NCBI GenBank assembly: GCA_910583965.1
Contig: CAJUAE010000080.1
Span: 1-16,335, forward strand
Reading direction: 5' to 3'
DNA length: 16,335 nt
DNA from: an uncultured Lachnospiraceae bacterium
GTDB taxonomy: Bacteria; Bacillota; Clostridia; Lachnospirales; Lachnospiraceae
The translations under genes were made by a program, and so were the position numbers. Of this stretch, positions 14,238-16,335 are shown one piece after another. Position 1 is the first letter of the stretch; each line of letters starts with the position of its first letter. Below the pieces are notes generated by a model. The model saw nothing but the letters and a program-made list of their open reading frames with translations, did no database searches and was not told the origin of the DNA.

Positions 14238-15125
14238 CTATACTGTCTGCAACAATTCCTTCCGCAATTCTTCAACCTCTTCAACAGTAAGTCCAGTTCC
14301 CTTTGCAATTTCCTCAATGGAGAATTTTCCCATATCTAAAAATCTTTTTGCTGTTTTTATATTTGCAGCATTTTCAGCCTCATATCTCTCGCTTTCCACA
14401 TAAGACCTGAGCACTTCCTGCTCGTCATACAGTTCCATCAACATATCCACTACCTCCCTCTCCCGGCTGGATAAATATTCCTTCAAGATATTCCTTTCCT
14501 TGCATATCCGTATTGCTTCCTGCACTGCTTCCCTTGTCCTTCCGTGTTTTGCCACCTGTTCATTGCATACTCTTGTAAACACTACATACTGATTGATAAT
14601 ATCCCCGTTTTTGCCGTCATATATCATCTTCACCCTTACATCAATGCAGATGTCTTTCCCCTCAAAAAACTCTTCAGAAAGGGAAATCTCTTCTGGCCTT
14701 GTCTTCCTGTCACCGACATATATGACATAAATCTCCGGCTTTGGCATCTTCAATTTCTTGCTCTTATACAGGTTCTGCTTCGTCTTCCTGAAGTATTCCC
14801 TGTATGTCTGCACCAGATACATCAGTGCCCTGAATATAATATTGACCGTCCAAGTCGATTGCACTTCTATCATCAGCATTAATGTCGTACCCACCGTGAA
14901 CCCAAGATCATTGTAGATGTCGTCAACAAGAACATTGCTGACTGTTACATCCTTCAGGTCATCCTCTGTTGTCTTGGTATCCTCCGGATGAAGTGCCCGG
15001 TACAGCTGTATCAGATATCTTTTTTCCTTAAAAAGTGATGTAAAAACACTGTCCTTAACGGTATGCTTTACCACCCGCTCCTCTTTTTCTTCCGCAGTCT
15101 CAGTATCATTCTTTTGCTCTGCCAC
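14238..15125 (-). CDS. Rpn/PD-(D/E)XK nuclease family putative transposase
   Basis: 295 residues from GTG 15125, eight bases after AGGAGG. An ATG nearby is in another frame. The N-terminal part has the family opening KDSVFTSLFKEKRYLIQLYR and the nuclease core: Asp in DLGF and Glu-x-Gln in MLMIEVQSTW, the PD-(D/E)XK-like active site where Gln stands in for Lys. A helical stretch and a charged C-terminal region follow, with a helix-turn-helix-like end (FSIEEIAKGTGLTVEEVEEL). Rpn proteins are DNA endonucleases that promote RecA-independent recombination, and this branch is often labelled transposase though mobility is poorly shown. It is intact, the length is typical, it has its own terminator, and no partner gene is adjacent. 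Confidence 0.85.
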   Translation of the reverse strand: MAEQKNDTETAEEKEERVVKHTVKDSVFTSLFKEKRYLIQLYRALHPEDTKTTEDDLKDVTVSNVLVDDIYNDLGFTVGTTLMLMIEVQSTWTVNIIFRALMYLVQTYREYFRKTKQNLYKSKKLKMPKPEIYVIYVGDRKTRPEEISLSEEFFEGKDICIDVRVKMIYDGKNGDIINQYVVFTRVCNEQVAKHGRTREAVQEAIRICKERNILKEYLSSREREVVDMLMELYDEQEVLRSYVESERYEAENAANIKTAKRFLDMGKFSIEEIAKGTGLTVEEVEELRKELLQTV

Positions 15126-15295
15126 CCGTCATGCCTCCTACAAGATTTTCTTTTGTATAACCATAATATCACAGAATCCCCGGTTTTACAATTCAAAAAA
15201 CATAGCAGCACGACAACGGATGCCGTAACCGTCCATTCCCCTTTCAGCCTGCATCCTGCAAAGCAGGCTCTCCCATTCCGGATCAATACAGCTAC

Positions 15296-15380
15296 GGTCT
15301 TCGGGGAAGTGCAGCACCTTTTTCGGAAAACTGTATCAGTTTTTTCGGGAAATTGTATCACAATTTTCGGGGAACTGTAA
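15296..15380. repeat. Four tandem 22-base repeats, probable insertion-sequence end
   Basis: On the minus strand the units read TGATACAATTTCCCGAAAAA, TGATACAGTTTTCCGAAAAA and TGCTGCACTTCCCCGAAGAC, preceded by TTACAGTTCCCCGAAAATTG, with a 20-22-base period. Arrays of short repeats at an end are a feature of IS21-family elements, and the motif looks familiar from such ends. No istA/istB gene is in the window, so this would be a solo end. Between 15126 and 15295 there is only a small hairpin, AGCCTGC...GCAGGCT near 15246-15269. Confidence 0.45.
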
Positions 15381-15432
15381 TTAAGGGAACTGCAAAAATC
15401 TTGATTTTACAATAGTTTGCTGTACCTGTTAT

Positions 15433-16335
15433 GTAAGCGGCAAATAATCGGCGTCTATAAAAGGAGCGCAGCCTATGATATCGTACAGTTAGAGCACCTT
15501 GATAATCAAATAGTCGCAAAAGTACCATCGTATCTGAGATTTTTGTTTCTTTTGAGACTTCGATACAGAACATTAGCCCACAAGCAGCTGCTTCCGGGCT
15601 CCATGCTCATTATGCAGTTAGACCATTGCCCTCTGGCATTCCCGCGCTTCGGTCTTTTTTCTGGGGTGTCCTTGGACGCTCTGGCTCTGGAAACAGCTGT
15701 CCATACAATGACTGACGCTGCTGCTGTTTCTTCTCTTCATATGTCCTGTAGGCTTCTGACCAGGGCACCATATCAGCCATGAAATCTTTATCGCCTCCCA
15801 TTCGGCGCAGTGGTATCTGCTCAAACAGGTACTGGAGATAGATGAGGATATTCGCCTGGTTTGCTTTCGCCGTTTCTACTATAGAATACATGATAGCATT
15901 TACCTTTGCTCCATGAATGGTATCCGCAAACAGCCAGTTGGCCCGGCCAACCGAGTAGCTGCGGATGATCCGTTCCACATGCCCGTTATCACAGGGAATG
16001 TTTCCGTCCGTGAGGAACCGACGCAGATTTTTCTCCTGGTTGAGGGCATAAGTAATGGCCTTTTTCATCCTGTCTGAGAATACATTGTCCGATCCTTCCA
16101 GGAAATGGATATATTCAAAGAAGGCATTCACTTTGGGCGCAACGTTCCCTTCCCTGGCAATGGTCCGTCCGTCTGCAGTTAATTCCTTCAGTTTCTTCTC
16201 TTCCTGGTAGATCCCGCGGATCAGCAGGAGCGCCCTGGTCTCTGGAAGTGCCGCAAGCTCATCGTCACTCATGGCAGCGACATTCTGTACAAAAAACGCT
16301 TCCGCAAAATACCGCCGGCAATGCATGAAGCAGCC
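15433..16335 (-). mobile_element. IS66-family element, right part, running off the window
   Basis: The left boundary is placed at GTAAGCGGC (15433-15441), as IS66 ends begin with GTAA. It encloses the tnpC gene and continues beyond 16335. The 177 bases between this end and the tnpC stop carry no gene. The target duplication cannot be checked because the other end is outside. Confidence 0.6.
15610..16335 (-). CDS. tnpC: IS66 family transposase TnpC, C-terminal part
   Basis: The frame is open through the window edge, with GCF before the first visible Met at 16326, so the gene is 5'-partial. Visible motifs are MHCRRYFAEAFF (the CxxHxRR-type region), DNGHVERIIRSYSVGRANWL with the third catalytic acid of the DDE triad in the NxxER motif, then GAKVNAIMYSIVETAKAN and a C-terminal YLQYLFEQIP segment, all typical of IS66 TnpC. 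The first two catalytic Asp residues should be upstream, outside the window. About 240 of the usual 500 or so residues are present. GC content is higher than in neighbouring genes, as expected for a recently arrived element. Confidence 0.9.
   Translation of the reverse strand, partial: GCFMHCRRYFAEAFFVQNVAAMSDDELAALPETRALLLIRGIYQEEKKLKELTADGRTIAREGNVAPKVNAFFEYIHFLEGSDNVFSDRMKKAITYALNQEKNLRRFLTDGNIPCDNGHVERIIRSYSVGRANWLFADTIHGAKVNAIMYSIVETAKANQANILIYLQYLFEQIPLRRMGGDKDFMADMVPWSEAYRTYEEKKQQQRQSLYGQLFPEPERPRTPQKKDRSAGMPEGNGLTA

Noticed and set aside
15063..15380. ORFs on both strands between the Rpn-like gene and IS66
   Set aside because: They overlap the Rpn-like gene start and the tandem repeats and have no ribosome site or recognisable domain.
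15296..15380. CRISPR array
   Set aside because: The units are contiguous with no unique spacers, and no cas genes are present.

Overview
The window looks like low-GC Gram-positive chromosome, most likely a gut Clostridia/Lachnospiraceae-type bacterium. This is inferred from AT-rich sequence, strong AGGAGG ribosome sites, a D-Ala-D-Ser type van cluster, an IS66 element, an Rpn-type nuclease/transposase and an AraC-kinase fusion remnant typical of such genomes. No species call is possible from sequence alone.

Layout. 1-400 (minus): remnant of an IS200/IS605 TnpA and one tiny doubtful ORF. 386-2005 (plus): promoter, SH3-domain lipoprotein gene carrying two mutually compensating poly-A frameshifts, and a clear terminator. 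2008-2354 (minus): decayed gene fragments. 2402-8969 (minus): the core of the window, a vanG-type cluster in the order promoter, broken Sel1-repeat gene, vanR, vanS, terminator, tandem structured repeats, second promoter, vanG-like D-Ala-D-Ser ligase, vanT-like membrane serine racemase. The Sel1 stop codon overlaps the vanR start (ATGA) and vanR overlaps vanS, so those three form one translationally linked unit. vanG and vanT form a second unit behind their own promoter. No vanXY or vanY gene is present. 9153-9896 (minus): AraC-phosphotransferase fusion reduced to fragments. 9900-10800: about 900 bp without genes, holding a perfect 14-bp hairpin and two head-to-tail copies of a palindromic MITE-like element. 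10809-12053 (plus): secreted SH3 + M14 zinc carboxypeptidase, intact. 12000-13521 (minus): a truncated unknown ORF, a terminator, and two tandem paralogous coiled-coil/winged-helix proteins. 13522-14120: non-coding, with a 114-bp imperfect inverted repeat and a terminator. 14238-15125 (minus): Rpn/PD-(D/E)XK family protein. 15296-16335: a 22-bp tandem repeat block (probable IS end) and the 3' part of an IS66 tnpC running off the window.

How it fits together. VanR/VanS would sense a cell-wall signal and activate the downstream promoter. VanT would make D-Ser and VanG would join it to D-Ala, giving altered peptidoglycan precursors. Because no D,D-dipeptidase/carboxypeptidase is encoded here, the cluster by itself is expected to be incomplete or cryptic unless such an enzyme is elsewhere. 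The M14 peptidase and the SH3 lipoprotein also point to the cell wall, but a link to the van genes is inference. At least three genes around the cluster are broken, and several mobile-element scraps are present, so this reads as an eroding accessory region, with assembly homopolymer errors as an alternative for some lesions.
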